From a virus: DNA of 39,120 nt. The position numbers and the translations under genes were made by a program. Shown here piece after piece: positions 1-7,475 of the stretch (its first letter is position 1; each line of letters starts with the position of its first letter). Where the stretch lies: the IMG/VR virus record IMGVR_UViG_3300024520_000201, positions 1 to 39,120 of that record; one strand, 5' to 3'. The notes beneath the pieces were generated by a model, which worked only from the letters and a program-made list of their open reading frames with translations, made no database searches and had not been told where the DNA came from.

Positions 1-145
1 ATAGCACCTTATCCCATGTCTTGCGACTAAAGAGCAGCTTCTCTACTTCTTTCTGTGTCAGACGCTTGCCACGCAACGCAGCACCCTGGTTGCGGATTGG
101 GTTGTTAGTCCACTCCTCGATTATGCGTATGCGTTGCGCATTCAA
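1..145. repeat. Left copy of terminal 145-bp overlap
   Basis: Bases 1-145 match bases 38976-39120 in the same orientation, with two mismatches (position 11 A versus G, position 129 A versus C). The repeat lies wholly inside the portal-MuF reading frame, which continues through it at both ends. This is what a circular or circularly permuted genome gives when linearised with a short overlap. A true packaged terminal repeat would not be expected to sit inside an essential gene and split it. The mismatches suggest population variants or sequencing error. Confidence 0.9.
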
Positions 146-1666
146 GACGTCTGACACAGCTCTACCCATACGACCGACAAAGCGCTGTTCAAATTTGATG
201 CCACGATACCAGGCAGCTTTAGCATCTTCAGGGTCAACATACTCTAGTGACTCTTCATCATCATCATCACGTAGTGTATAGCTGCCCCTTGAGCCTTCAT
301 CATCATCAAAGGAAAGGTCTTCCTGTGCTGTACCATCATAGGGTCCAAGACCAAGCTGCATGATGGGCAGGCTACCCCAAGGTGCGTCAGCTGGGTTGTC
401 CCCTCTATCTTCACGCACCTGCTGAACAGTACGCACTGCGTTAGTCAAGTCTTGTGCCTCACGCTTCAAGTCAAATTCCTTGTCAGGTGCAAGGTAGTCA
501 TCAAAGCGTGCAATCAGCATTGCGTCATACTCACTTGTGAAGTCACGAGTAAGTGTATGCGCAATCTGGTTGGTCATTGGCATCATGGTGTGCTTGTCAA
601 AGACGTAGTCTGTGGTATCAGCTGCTGACCTGTTGACATCAATGATGTCACCAAGCGTTGCCCTGCTGACACCATATGCCATCAACGTCTGGTCACGTGA
701 GGAGTCACGCAACTCCTTGGATGTCTCTACACCACCATGTGGTGACAGCTCTGTGATGTCAAAGCCTGAAGGCAAGAAGGCAGGCACACCAGTGAAGGCA
801 CCTGCCCTACCATCAAAGTCATTGCGCCAGCGTCGATAGAAAGCACGCTTTGCGCCTGATGATGGCTTCCTTGTACCAGGCTTTGCAGTTATGACAGTTC
901 TAGGTGTAGCATCATTCTGCCAATGACGGTTGAAGTGTTGTTCCATGTACCTGCTGGTGTCGTACTCAAGAGCCTGTGGACCAAGCACACCCATACCACT
1001 ATACAGTGTTGCTGGGTCAGGGTCCCAGAATCGGATAACATCTTCCCGGGGTAAGGGGTGCTCATGCCCGTCGCCATCCACCACCACGTACCCTGACACA
1101 ACCTCATGTGCATCAAAGACAGGGAAGGTGCTTCCTGGTGGCAATGGCCACAGCTCCTGACACCACCCAAGACCATCACGCAGCTTCTGCCAGTAGGCTG
1201 TACCTGTCTGCTGAAGGTGCCAAGCGGTCAACCACAGCAAGTCGCCACCACTAAACACATTATTAGGTTTCTCAAGAATCCTTGATGCAAGGTGCTCAGG
1301 CATGAACTCACTCTCTACCTTGCCACCTGCATTGACACTTTTGAGTGCTGCCATCACAGTCAGACCACGCAATCGCTTTGCGACTGCTCGCCCTGCTATA
1401 GCTGCCCAACCCTTGACGCCATCCTTTAACAACTTTGCGTCACTGGGTTGGTCACCAAGGGTGCCACGGTACATAGTCATACCGTTCATACCCTGACTGA
1501 AGAACACCACAGGGTCATTGGCAGTTGGCCGCTCATTGTCTGCCCTGACCTGCTGATCTTCCACTAAATCGTGTATGAAGCCCCTTGGCAATAGCAGCTG
1601 CTGCCCGCTGTTGCTCGGCTGGATATCGTCAACAAGTGACACTGACACAAAGCTGTCGTCATTCAT
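1..1666 (-). CDS. Portal protein fused to MuF-like domain (N-terminal part, runs off the left edge)
   Basis: This is an open frame from ATG at 1666 to base 1 with no stop. It starts inside the terminase stop (ATGA overlap). The first ~500 residues have HK97-family portal character: an N-terminal region naming the chain MNDDSFVSV, a Trp-rich wing (LLWLTAWHLQQTG), then LPREDVIRFWD, YMEQHFNRHWQND, AYGVSRATLGDI and a late acidic stretch (about residue 465-475). Portals form the dodecameric head vertex through which DNA enters and to which the tail attaches. At about residue 508 the frame enters the sequence that, at the right end (38425-39120), is a MuF-like minor head domain. Joined on the circle the protein would be about 738 residues. 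Portal-MuF fusions are known in other phages. The portal call rests on pattern and on its position after the large terminase. Confidence 0.85.
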   Translation of the reverse strand, partial: MNDDSFVSVSLVDDIQPSNSGQQLLLPRGFIHDLVEDQQVRADNERPTANDPVVFFSQGMNGMTMYRGTLGDQPSDAKLLKDGVKGWAAIAGRAVAKRLRGLTVMAALKSVNAGGKVESEFMPEHLASRILEKPNNVFSGGDLLWLTAWHLQQTGTAYWQKLRDGLGWCQELWPLPPGSTFPVFDAHEVVSGYVVVDGDGHEHPLPREDVIRFWDPDPATLYSGMGVLGPQALEYDTSRYMEQHFNRHWQNDATPRTVITAKPGTRKPSSGAKRAFYRRWRNDFDGRAGAFTGVPAFLPSGFDITELSPHGGVETSKELRDSSRDQTLMAYGVSRATLGDIIDVNRSAADTTDYVFDKHTMMPMTNQIAHTLTRDFTSEYDAMLIARFDDYLAPDKEFDLKREAQDLTNAVRTVQQVREDRGDNPADAPWGSLPIMQLGLGPYDGTAQEDLSFDDDEGSRGSYTLRDDDDEESLEYVDPEDAKAAWYRGIKFEQRFVGRMGRAVSDVLNAQRIRIIEEWTNNPIRNQGAALRGKRLTQKEVEKLLFSRKTWDKVL

Positions 1667-3057
1667 ATCCACGCTATATCCTCGTCACCTTCAAACTCTT
1701 CATCATAGTCAAAGTCATCTGACTCTGTCTCTACACCTGAAGATGTATTGCTTTGCTCGCCATACAGGTCATCAAATGACACTTCTATGTCTATACACAT
1801 ATCGTTGAATATAACGCTGGTCGCATCAACGTCATCATCATGTGCGCAGTCAGGTCCAAAGGAGTCAAGTACATCCATGAAAGGACCGTTCCACATGCCA
1901 CGCACTAGCTTGACGTTGCCTGCCCTTGCGTATGAGGCTAACGCTCTTGCGCGTAATGACTTATCACCTGACACAGGGATGCCTTCAACATCATACCCTA
2001 TCAGACGCTTGGTGACAGCTGCAACAAAGAGCTTGCCACTGCTACCCCCTTCCTGCTCCAACCGCTGGCGCACAGCTACACCATCAAGTTGCACTACAGA
2101 AACCATACGGTCCTCTGTGTCAGAAGGCTCTAACCTATAGCGCTCGACATGCTCAATGTATAACAACCTTGTGTTTAGGCATAAGGCTATGCGTGCACCG
2201 ATGGTCCAGTCAGGGTCTTTGCCTGGTTTGGGCATCGTAGCTGCGAAATCCCAACCCCTACCACGTATACACTCTATAGGGGCAGCATCCACAAGCTCAA
2301 AGTCTTGCTTTCTGAAGATAACACCACCTGGTTTCGCGTCCCAATCACCATCTAGCAACTGCTGCCTGGTGACAGGGTCAAGCTCATTCAGTGAGCTTTC
2401 ATACTCTTGCGCGTCAAGGTAGGGATTGTCTTTCAGCTTACCAGGTAGAAACACTCTTTGGCGTGGGTTGGATAGTGCGCCTGCCTTCAGTCCTGGTATA
2501 ACCAAGCGCTCTTTCACCCAGTCATGCCCTACACCACCAGGATTGGATGCGCTCCACACACGTATTGGTATCTGTACACCAATGAGCCTACGTGTACGGC
2601 TGTGAAGATATCGGTACATTGACTCATAGAACTGTGTCAGCTCATCAAAGCCAACGAATTGGTACTCTGCTGACTGATAGTCGTACTTGTTGTCTTCATG
2701 CTGCATGTGACCAAACTCTAGTGTTGCCCCACTAGGGAAGGTCCATTGGCTCTTTTCGCCATTCCAGCTTGCATCAGTATTGCGTAGCCAGTCATGAGAT
2801 CTTGGCAGCAATGAGCCTGCCTTGGATAGCTGCTTGAAGGTACGACGAAGCAGGAGAGCACTGTACCCAGGAATATCAACATACTGAAGAGCTGCCATAA
2901 GCAACCAATCTGTCTTGCCTGGTCCAGCAGCACCACCATATAGCACCTCACGATTGGGTAACAGCAAACCAGCTGCCTGCCGATCCGTTGGGGTGTGAGG
3001 TATGTACTTGGTGAGCCTAGGCGTAGTCAACGCTGTCAGCTCGGCTGCTGCGCTCAA
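1663..3057 (-). CDS. terL: Terminase large subunit
   Basis: This 464-residue ATP-driven DNA packaging motor and nuclease docks on the portal. Visible motifs: Walker A GGAAGPGKT at residues 41-49, Walker B FVGFDE at 134-139, the coupling-type motif SASNPGG near 169-175, and a C-terminal RNase H-like nuclease with Asp in RGWD (about 270) and CAHDDDVDA (about 404-411). Length and motif order are normal for the family. The start is a TTG at 3057 that overlaps the TGA stop of the small subunit. The next ATG is far inside, so translational coupling to terS is likely. The stop overlaps the portal start. The cos or pac packaging type cannot be told from this sequence. Confidence 0.95.
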   Translation of the reverse strand: MSAAAELTALTTPRLTKYIPHTPTDRQAAGLLLPNREVLYGGAAGPGKTDWLLMAALQYVDIPGYSALLLRRTFKQLSKAGSLLPRSHDWLRNTDASWNGEKSQWTFPSGATLEFGHMQHEDNKYDYQSAEYQFVGFDELTQFYESMYRYLHSRTRRLIGVQIPIRVWSASNPGGVGHDWVKERLVIPGLKAGALSNPRQRVFLPGKLKDNPYLDAQEYESSLNELDPVTRQQLLDGDWDAKPGGVIFRKQDFELVDAAPIECIRGRGWDFAATMPKPGKDPDWTIGARIALCLNTRLLYIEHVERYRLEPSDTEDRMVSVVQLDGVAVRQRLEQEGGSSGKLFVAAVTKRLIGYDVEGIPVSGDKSLRARALASYARAGNVKLVRGMWNGPFMDVLDSFGPDCAHDDDVDATSVIFNDMCIDIEVSFDDLYGEQSNTSSGVETESDDFDYDEEFEGDEDIAWI

Positions 3058-3704
3058 TCCTGTGTCGCCCCTTTATCGACTTCATCCAAAATGGCTTGCA
3101 CCCTTCTTGCCCTTTCAGTTGCGTCAATGATGTGTAGGTCTACTGGGGTTGCTTCACCTTCTGGTGTGATTGGTCCTGTGACGGTATGCGCAGTCTTCTC
3201 AACCCAATCAGGACTCAACCGCTTTGCTATTGCCAACCTCACCACGCTTAACGCTTTTGCGTGTGCAACACGAGCAGCACCAAATTGGCTGTCAGGCTTA
3301 ACATCTTCAAGGTCTTCCAACCCCTTGGATGCCATGTGGTCAGCTCGTGCCCTTCTAGCGTGCCACAATAAAGCGTGGAACTCTGCTTCCCTTGCTTCCC
3401 ACCTATAAAGTGTATACACGCTAGGCCAATTCGCCAGCTTACACAATGTGTGTATAGGTACCAGGGTTGTGGCTATAGCAAGAGCTATTTGCTCCCCAAC
3501 CTCTTGTGTGTAGATGGTACGACGTACGCCTGTCCCGGGGGTTGTCTCAAGTGATGGGTCTGCGTCTTCAGGCATGGTGAGCACATCAGGCGCATTGTCA
3601 GGCTCTCTGTGCTCAACGCTTTTTGTTGTAGTGTGCTTCTTGGCAGCACGCTTACGTGTAGCCTTCTTCTTTACGCTTTTTTGCGTTGATTTCTTGGCTG
3701 CCAT
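3054..3704 (-). CDS. terS: Terminase small subunit
   Basis: This 216-residue protein is the probable DNA-recognition subunit of the packaging motor. The N-terminus (about residues 1-30) is very Lys/Ala rich (KKSTQKSVKKKATRKRAAKK), like an H1 histone tail. Residues 65-110 are compatible with a helix-turn-helix (EQIALAIATTLVPIHTLCKL, then SVYTLYRWEAREAEF). The middle and C-terminal helices (ADHMASKGLEDLEDV, VVRLAIAKRLSPDWVEK) look like those of small terminases acting with phage large terminases. It is the first gene of the leftward late arm, directly upstream of terL. No strong Shine-Dalgarno precedes the ATG at 3704, unlike most genes here. The Lys-rich tail is longer than usual and may add nonspecific DNA binding (inference). 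Confidence 0.82.
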   Translation of the reverse strand: MAAKKSTQKSVKKKATRKRAAKKHTTTKSVEHREPDNAPDVLTMPEDADPSLETTPGTGVRRTIYTQEVGEQIALAIATTLVPIHTLCKLANWPSVYTLYRWEAREAEFHALLWHARRARADHMASKGLEDLEDVKPDSQFGAARVAHAKALSVVRLAIAKRLSPDWVEKTAHTVTGPITPEGEATPVDLHIIDATERARRVQAILDEVDKGATQD

Positions 3705-3771
3705 CTATAGGAATTGTTGCCGATCACCCCGGAAGCTTCATCACCTGCCAAGCGCATTTTCAAAACCCCTA

Positions 3772-4083
3772 CTGTTGCACTACTCATTCCCCTTGAGAAT
3801 CAGTCACTTATGGCTATATACATATACGCGACACTCAGAAATGTCTGTTACGTTTGTCAATCGGAGTAGTGTAACACCCCTTTCTTCTTCAACTTCGGGA
3901 CCTTATACGATTCTGAGAGCTGCTGTTACACTACTTTCTCGATTCATGCCGCTTGACCTGGGGAGTCGATGAAATTGGAAAATGTAGTGTAACAGTCTTA
4001 TATGGAAATGGGTCTAAGTACGCGGAATCATTGAGGAAAGTGCTGTTGCACTACTTCAAAGTGCCGTAACAGTGCCGTAACAG
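3772..4083. repeat. Seven-copy 13-bp repeat array (AGTAGTGTAACAG), alternating orientation
   Basis: Forward copies lie at 3865-3877, 3983-3995, 4060-4072 and 4071-4083. Reverse copies (CTGTTRCACTACT) lie at 3772-3784, 3923-3935 and 4043-4055. The last two forward copies are divergent (AGTGCCGTAACAG) and overlap in an 11-bp period. The centres of the second to fifth copies are 58, 60 and 60 bp apart and alternate in direction. The core TGYAACA is kept in the five better copies. A weaker match lies at 3845-3857 in reverse. Such arrays are typical of repressor or activator operators and of replication iterons; which one applies here is not shown. Confidence 0.85.
3793..3820 (+). promoter_or_regulatory. 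Candidate sigma70-like promoter reading rightward
   Basis: TTGAGA at 3793-3798 and TATATA at 3815-3820 are separated by 16 bp. This would read into the repeat array and towards the early genes. The first repeat (3772-3784) lies just upstream and the second (3865-3877) about 45 bp downstream, where a bound protein could block or help it. The match is good but not exact, the spacing is one base under optimal, and the start point is unverified. Confidence 0.4.
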
Positions 4084-4159
4084 TTGCCGACACACACTTT
4101 TCAACCTAGCATTTGGGGCTGTTGTACCATTATAACCCACTAGAAAGGAGAGTTTGATA

Positions 4160-4921
4160 ATGTCTAGCACACACAAAAGTGACACAAAAGCCAGTAGATG
4201 CCCCTGTCAACCACTTGTTATCCACAATTCCGACTGCAACCACTTGACACAGAACAGAGATATGCGTGTCGCGTCAGGGGAGGTGAACAGCTCAGACCCC
4301 TTGGTTGCCCTTCTCTACAGCCTCATGGCAAGTTACGTCACCAGCGGGCAGGTTGAGCGCTTGATGGATGAAGTCAAAACGGACGTAACTGCTTACCACT
4401 TTACCAACGGTTGGCTAGCTGAGCACGCAAAGCACATTGCACAACGGCTCAGGAGTCGTGACACAAATAAGTGGACCTGTCAGAATCCTGTTGACAGTGA
4501 TGGTCAGTGCATCAATGCCGTAGCCCCTACTGACGAGACCTTTGCAGAGGTAGTGACTGACAGGGTATCAGCAAGCGTTGCGGCCACTGCTCAGCAGGTG
4601 AAGGACGCAGCACGATACCGGACGCTTACAGACCCTCTACAGTCTTGGTGTGTGACCTGTACCAAGGTTGGTGGTCAAGCACCTGTCTTGAAGTATGCAA
4701 GCATAGCAGGTGACGGCTCACTGATGGCAGAGTTTGACACCCTTGATGAGCTGACTGATGCATTGGACGTGTGGAGTCAGGTGCCGTTGCCCACCCAATC
4801 AGAAGAGGTAGCCAACCCAACCTGTGGCAATGAGGATTGCAGGCACCTGGTGCAGCACCATAAGCAAGGTGGTGCGTGTGTCAGAACAGGTTGCAACTGC
4901 AAATGCTACATACCCTTCTAA
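4160..4921 (+). CDS. Early protein with C-terminal Cys/His cluster, unknown function
   Basis: First gene of the early arm, 253 residues. ATG 4160 is chosen because AAAGGAG lies at 4144-4150, about 9 bases upstream; the in-frame TTG at 4154 is too close. The N-terminus has a small Cys cluster (CPCQP, residues 14-18). The centre is predicted helical with no family I recognise. The last ~35 residues carry CGNEDCRH, then HH, CVRTGCNCKC and end YIPF, a pattern that probably binds zinc. Small zinc-binding proteins are common among early phage genes that act on host machinery. No specific target can be named. Confidence 0.75.
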   Translation: MSSTHKSDTKASRCPCQPLVIHNSDCNHLTQNRDMRVASGEVNSSDPLVALLYSLMASYVTSGQVERLMDEVKTDVTAYHFTNGWLAEHAKHIAQRLRSRDTNKWTCQNPVDSDGQCINAVAPTDETFAEVVTDRVSASVAATAQQVKDAARYRTLTDPLQSWCVTCTKVGGQAPVLKYASIAGDGSLMAEFDTLDELTDALDVWSQVPLPTQSEEVANPTCGNEDCRHLVQHHKQGGACVRTGCNCKCYIPF

Positions 4922-4939
4922 CACAAAGGAGTGACAACA

Positions 4940-5356
4940 ATGACAGACAATAGATACCCACTGACACCCAGTGAGTACCACGCTGCCACATGGGAGCTGC
5001 TTGACGCTTTCCCTTTGCTGTACCACACCAGCGGATACAGACCTGGTGACGCTGGCAAGCATGGTTGGCGCATGGCAGATGACTACGGCATACCCCTAGC
5101 AGAAGGGACTACCATAAAAGTGTATGACCCTTGGGACGTCGTACGCTATGCACGTGACAAGCTCATGCTTTGGGGTCTGTACCACAACAACAGGGGGTCA
5201 GTCGGCAGACATCTACACTTCCAAGGGTTGCCACCAAGGTGGGAAGGTGTGAAGGGTGAAGTACCAATGTGGTGGATTATCAAGTACGCCCCCCATCGTA
5301 TCCCTGCAACGCTGATTGGCAACGGACCAGCACAGGTCAAGCAAGGTGACGACTGA
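4940..5356 (+). CDS. Hypothetical early protein
   Basis: 138 residues. ATG 4940 is preferred over GTG 4931 because AAAGGAG (4925-4931) sits 8 bases before it. The protein is rich in Trp, Tyr and Pro with no membrane segment or Cys cluster: a globular cytoplasmic protein. Stretches such as YDPWDVVRYARDKLMLWGLY and MWWIIKYAPH look like packed amphipathic elements. I do not recognise a family. Its stop overlaps the next start (TGATG), so the two are probably co-translated. Confidence 0.7.
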   Translation: MTDNRYPLTPSEYHAATWELLDAFPLLYHTSGYRPGDAGKHGWRMADDYGIPLAEGTTIKVYDPWDVVRYARDKLMLWGLYHNNRGSVGRHLHFQGLPPRWEGVKGEVPMWWIIKYAPHRIPATLIGNGPAQVKQGDD

Positions 5357-5841
5357 TGGTTAAACTACTACGTGTTGGTGATGTCGTGCGCTTCAAGGGT
5401 GCTGTCTGCAAGCTCACTGTGCAGCAGTTTGGCTCTAACGCTTTCTTGGGTCATCGTCTGACGCCACAGGCAGGTGACAACAACAATGGTGAGCCTGTCA
5501 CAATGGAAGTACACCCCTTGCAGCTTTCCCACGTGTTGGGTGTTCATGCTATTAGCTGCTGCATGGGTGTGTGTAGTGATAATGCCCGCAACGTATGGTT
5601 GATGGATAAGTTGCGGGCACCACTGTGTACAGCACACTCAGGCGACGGATTGCAGCTACTGTCAATCTCTTGGGAGCACCTAATAAAGTGTACAAGTTGT
5701 GGTACAAGCCAAGTTGGTCCTGGTGAGAAAGATGAAGAGGGTTGGACGCTCTGTTACCTTTGCATGGATAGTGAAGAAGGTTTCAGAACAACAGACAGAC
5801 GTGTACCCCACGCAAGCTATGAGTACAGGCGCAATGACTGA
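5356..5841 (+). CDS. Zinc-binding hypothetical protein
   Basis: 161 residues, starting at an ATG that overlaps the previous stop by one base. The first ~70 residues are beta-rich (VGDVVRFKGAVCKLTV, then EPVTMEVHPLQLSHV), resembling a small SH3-like or OB-like barrel. Two Cys clusters follow: CCMGVC with a later LCTAHS, and a clearer zinc ribbon CTSCG ... LCYLC at about residues 116-140. Function unknown. The barrel-plus-ribbon layout fits a nucleic-acid or protein-binding role, but that is inference. Confidence 0.72.
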   Translation: MVKLLRVGDVVRFKGAVCKLTVQQFGSNAFLGHRLTPQAGDNNNGEPVTMEVHPLQLSHVLGVHAISCCMGVCSDNARNVWLMDKLRAPLCTAHSGDGLQLLSISWEHLIKCTSCGTSQVGPGEKDEEGWTLCYLCMDSEEGFRTTDRRVPHASYEYRRND

Positions 5842-5950
5842 GTACCTGGTACCAATCGCAATCTTGATAAACTCCATATTTGCTGTATTCATTGCAGCAG
5901 GTGGGTGGAGTAACAGAAAGGAGAGTCGTGACCACAGCAAGAAAGGGTAA
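5834..5950 (+). CDS. Small single-pass membrane peptide
   Basis: 38 residues from ATG 5834, overlapping the end of the previous gene by 8 bases, with a weak ACAGG site upstream; ATG 5819 is an alternative giving 43 residues. It is one hydrophobic helix (about residues 4-24, containing VPIAILINSIFAVFIAAGG) followed by a charged cytoplasmic tail rich in Lys, Arg and Asp. It could be a membrane-targeted early effector or a holin-like peptide. Support is the membrane helix, tight packing and overlaps at both ends; there is no family evidence. Confidence 0.55.
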   Translation: MTEYLVPIAILINSIFAVFIAAGGWSNRKESRDHSKKG

Positions 5951-6491
5951 GAAGAACAACAACAGCAACCCAAGAGCGCTGTTTGAAGCTGTACAGCGTG
6001 TTGAGGCTGAGAAGCAGCTTGAAGCAATGCTTGAGCTACGCAACCAGCTGATTGCGTCCAATGCGCGACAGAAGTTGGTGGTTGAGCGTTGGCGCATCTT
6101 GCAACCACGTGTTGAGGCATTCGAGCAGGCACGCATTGCCATGCACCCAGCACGCTTGCAGGACTCAAAGCACTGGTCAAAGAACCACAGCAGCAAGGAT
6201 GAGTGCGGCAACGTACTACACTGGGTATTGCGCTCAGAAGCTGACAAGTACCTTGCTGCACTGAGCGCACAGAACACCATACTAGCTGGCCTATTCACAG
6301 AATTGTGTTGGGCAGAGTTTGACGCCTGCATATCAGGGGAAGAGTGTGGGCATGATGACGTACATGGGTGTATGAAGGCAATAGCTGCCTTTCACCAGCA
6401 CCTAGGGGCGCAGTTGCGTGACGTCAAGATAGAAGACTTGCCGCACTGCCTGCTCAACCAATTGGAGGGTAAGACAGATGGCAACAGTTAG
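5928..6491 (+). CDS. Helical hypothetical protein
   Basis: 187 residues from GTG 5928, chosen because AGAAAGGAG (5915-5923) lies a few bases upstream; frames starting earlier lack a ribosome site. A basic Asn/Lys-rich N-terminus (KGKKNNNSN) leads into a long helical, probably coiled-coil segment (residues ~18-70, ALFEAVQRVEAEKQLEAMLE and on). A Cys/His-containing C-terminal part follows (CGN, ECGHDDVHGC). Function unknown. It overlaps the small membrane gene before it and the membrane protein after it. Confidence 0.72.
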   Translation: MTTARKGKKNNNSNPRALFEAVQRVEAEKQLEAMLELRNQLIASNARQKLVVERWRILQPRVEAFEQARIAMHPARLQDSKHWSKNHSSKDECGNVLHWVLRSEADKYLAALSAQNTILAGLFTELCWAEFDACISGEECGHDDVHGCMKAIAAFHQHLGAQLRDVKIEDLPHCLLNQLEGKTDGNS

Positions 6492-6738
6492 ATGTGTCAG
6501 GGTGCATGGCACCTACTACATTACCAACGCACCAAGGCGGAAACCAGGCATACCCATTGCTATACGTATCGCAGTAGCCTTGGTGCTACTGCTGGTGGGT
6601 GCTGGCTTCATTGCTCCCCTGGTCATACCCCTTGCCATAGAGACCACAGAGTTTCCTCACTTTGACGGACTAACTCTGATTGGTGTCATCATGATAGTCA
6701 GCGGTTGCGTACTGCTGGCCACTAAGGAGCGATACTAG
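6478..6738 (+). CDS. Two-pass membrane protein
   Basis: 86 residues, starting 14 bases inside the previous gene. A short basic N-terminus is followed by two hydrophobic helices, about residues 26-52 (containing IRIAVALVLLLVGAGFIA) and 64-82 (LTLIGVIMIVSGCVLLA), and a short charged end. Topology is probably N-in, C-in. Its place among early genes argues against a late lysis role; a superinfection-exclusion or membrane-remodelling role is possible but not shown. Confidence 0.7.
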   Translation: MATVRCVRVHGTYYITNAPRRKPGIPIAIRIAVALVLLLVGAGFIAPLVIPLAIETTEFPHFDGLTLIGVIMIVSGCVLLATKERY

Positions 6739-7041
6739 ATGGTGCACGTACCAAGACGCTACATATCAACCAGAGGCACGCTTGATGATGAGCTGTTGAA
6801 GGCTTGCCCTGACTGTGGCCACCCCTGGTTAGCTCACCAGACGTTGCAGGCATCAGGCAACAACGCCTCACTGTCACCTTGGCACTGGTGTGAATACAGC
6901 ATGAAGAAGGACGATGCTAACGAGCATGGCAGGGGTGGGACGTTGGCCAAAAGCTGTGGCTGCACCAACACGTTGGACGCGCTACGTGCTGCCAACGTCT
7001 GGGTAACGGCACCAGTCGAGAGTGAGCCACACAATGCCTAA
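6739..7041 (+). CDS. Small zinc-binding protein
   Basis: 100 residues, starting directly at the base after the previous stop. CPDCGHPWLAH at residues ~23-33 and a later WHWCEY ... SCGC at ~53-75 form a four-Cys, two-His set like that at the C-terminus of the first early gene (4160). The spacing suggests one zinc site built from separated halves. I do not recognise a named family. Probably a cytoplasmic regulator or adaptor (inference). Confidence 0.7.
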   Translation: MVHVPRRYISTRGTLDDELLKACPDCGHPWLAHQTLQASGNNASLSPWHWCEYSMKKDDANEHGRGGTLAKSCGCTNTLDALRAANVWVTAPVESEPHNA

Positions 7042-7435
7042 CACAGACAGTATGGGCAGGGTCATACGTGACACACAAGGTGACCGCTTTAGAGAGATGG
7101 GGCAGCGTCACCAGCTGCGTCAAGAGATGCTTGGACAGCACAGAAAAGAGTTAGGTATTGTCCTTCACTGCCAAGGGACTGACGAGCTGCCACCCCGGGG
7201 TGATGAGTTCTATTCTGCGATGATGCTGACCATTGACGATGAAGAGCAAGACTACCTGATTTCAAGACCACTGACGGTCAGAGGTCCTTGGGTGGTCACC
7301 AACTGCACAGGCACGCTGTACGGTATATTCCCTGAAGAGCTGCAAGCATCTGATTTCATTGACGAAGCTGTAGAGCAGGCAGGCATTACAGAAGGGGTTG
7401 AAGGGTGGGGGTGCTGCCGTATAGTCACGAGGTAA
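7034..7435 (+). CDS. Hypothetical protein
   Basis: 133 residues from ATG 7034, overlapping the previous gene by 8 bases; GTG 7022 would add four residues. The N-terminal ~45 residues are charged and helical (RDTQGDRFREMGQRHQLRQE). The rest is mixed alpha/beta (AMMLTIDDEEQDYLISRPL, GTLYGIFPEELQASDFIDEA) and ends near two adjacent Cys. No membrane segment. Function unknown. Confidence 0.65.
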   Translation: MPNTDSMGRVIRDTQGDRFREMGQRHQLRQEMLGQHRKELGIVLHCQGTDELPPRGDEFYSAMMLTIDDEEQDYLISRPLTVRGPWVVTNCTGTLYGIFPEELQASDFIDEAVEQAGITEGVEGWGCCRIVTR

Positions 7436-7475
7436 CAACCAGAAAGAAGAAAGATAGAAAGGAGAGTTAGACACA

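Larger units (their letters stand above)
3705..4159. other. Divergent non-coding control region, candidate origin
   Basis: These 455 bases separate the leftward late arm from the rightward early arm. I find no convincing gene here: the overlapping frames are short, start with poor ribosome sites and cross the repeats. The region holds seven copies of a 13-bp motif (see the repeat entry), AT-rich runs around 3810-3825, a possible plus-strand promoter at 3793-3820 and a TATAAC hexamer at 4131. Position, divergence and repeats suggest it controls both arms and may also be the replication origin. That role is inference. Confidence 0.7.

Noticed and set aside
1-145. True packaged direct terminal repeat
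   Set aside because: The repeat is imperfect, sits inside the portal-MuF gene and leaves that gene broken at both ends; overlap of a circular sequence is simpler.
4108-4136. TATAAC at 4131 as the -10 box of a promoter directly before the first early gene
   Set aside because: No acceptable -35 hexamer lies at 16-18 bp upstream; mentioned only as part of the control region.
5680-6331. Two long minus-strand frames over the early block
   Set aside because: They oppose tightly packed plus genes with good ribosome sites, give low-complexity Cys/His/Ser-rich sequences and lack start sites.
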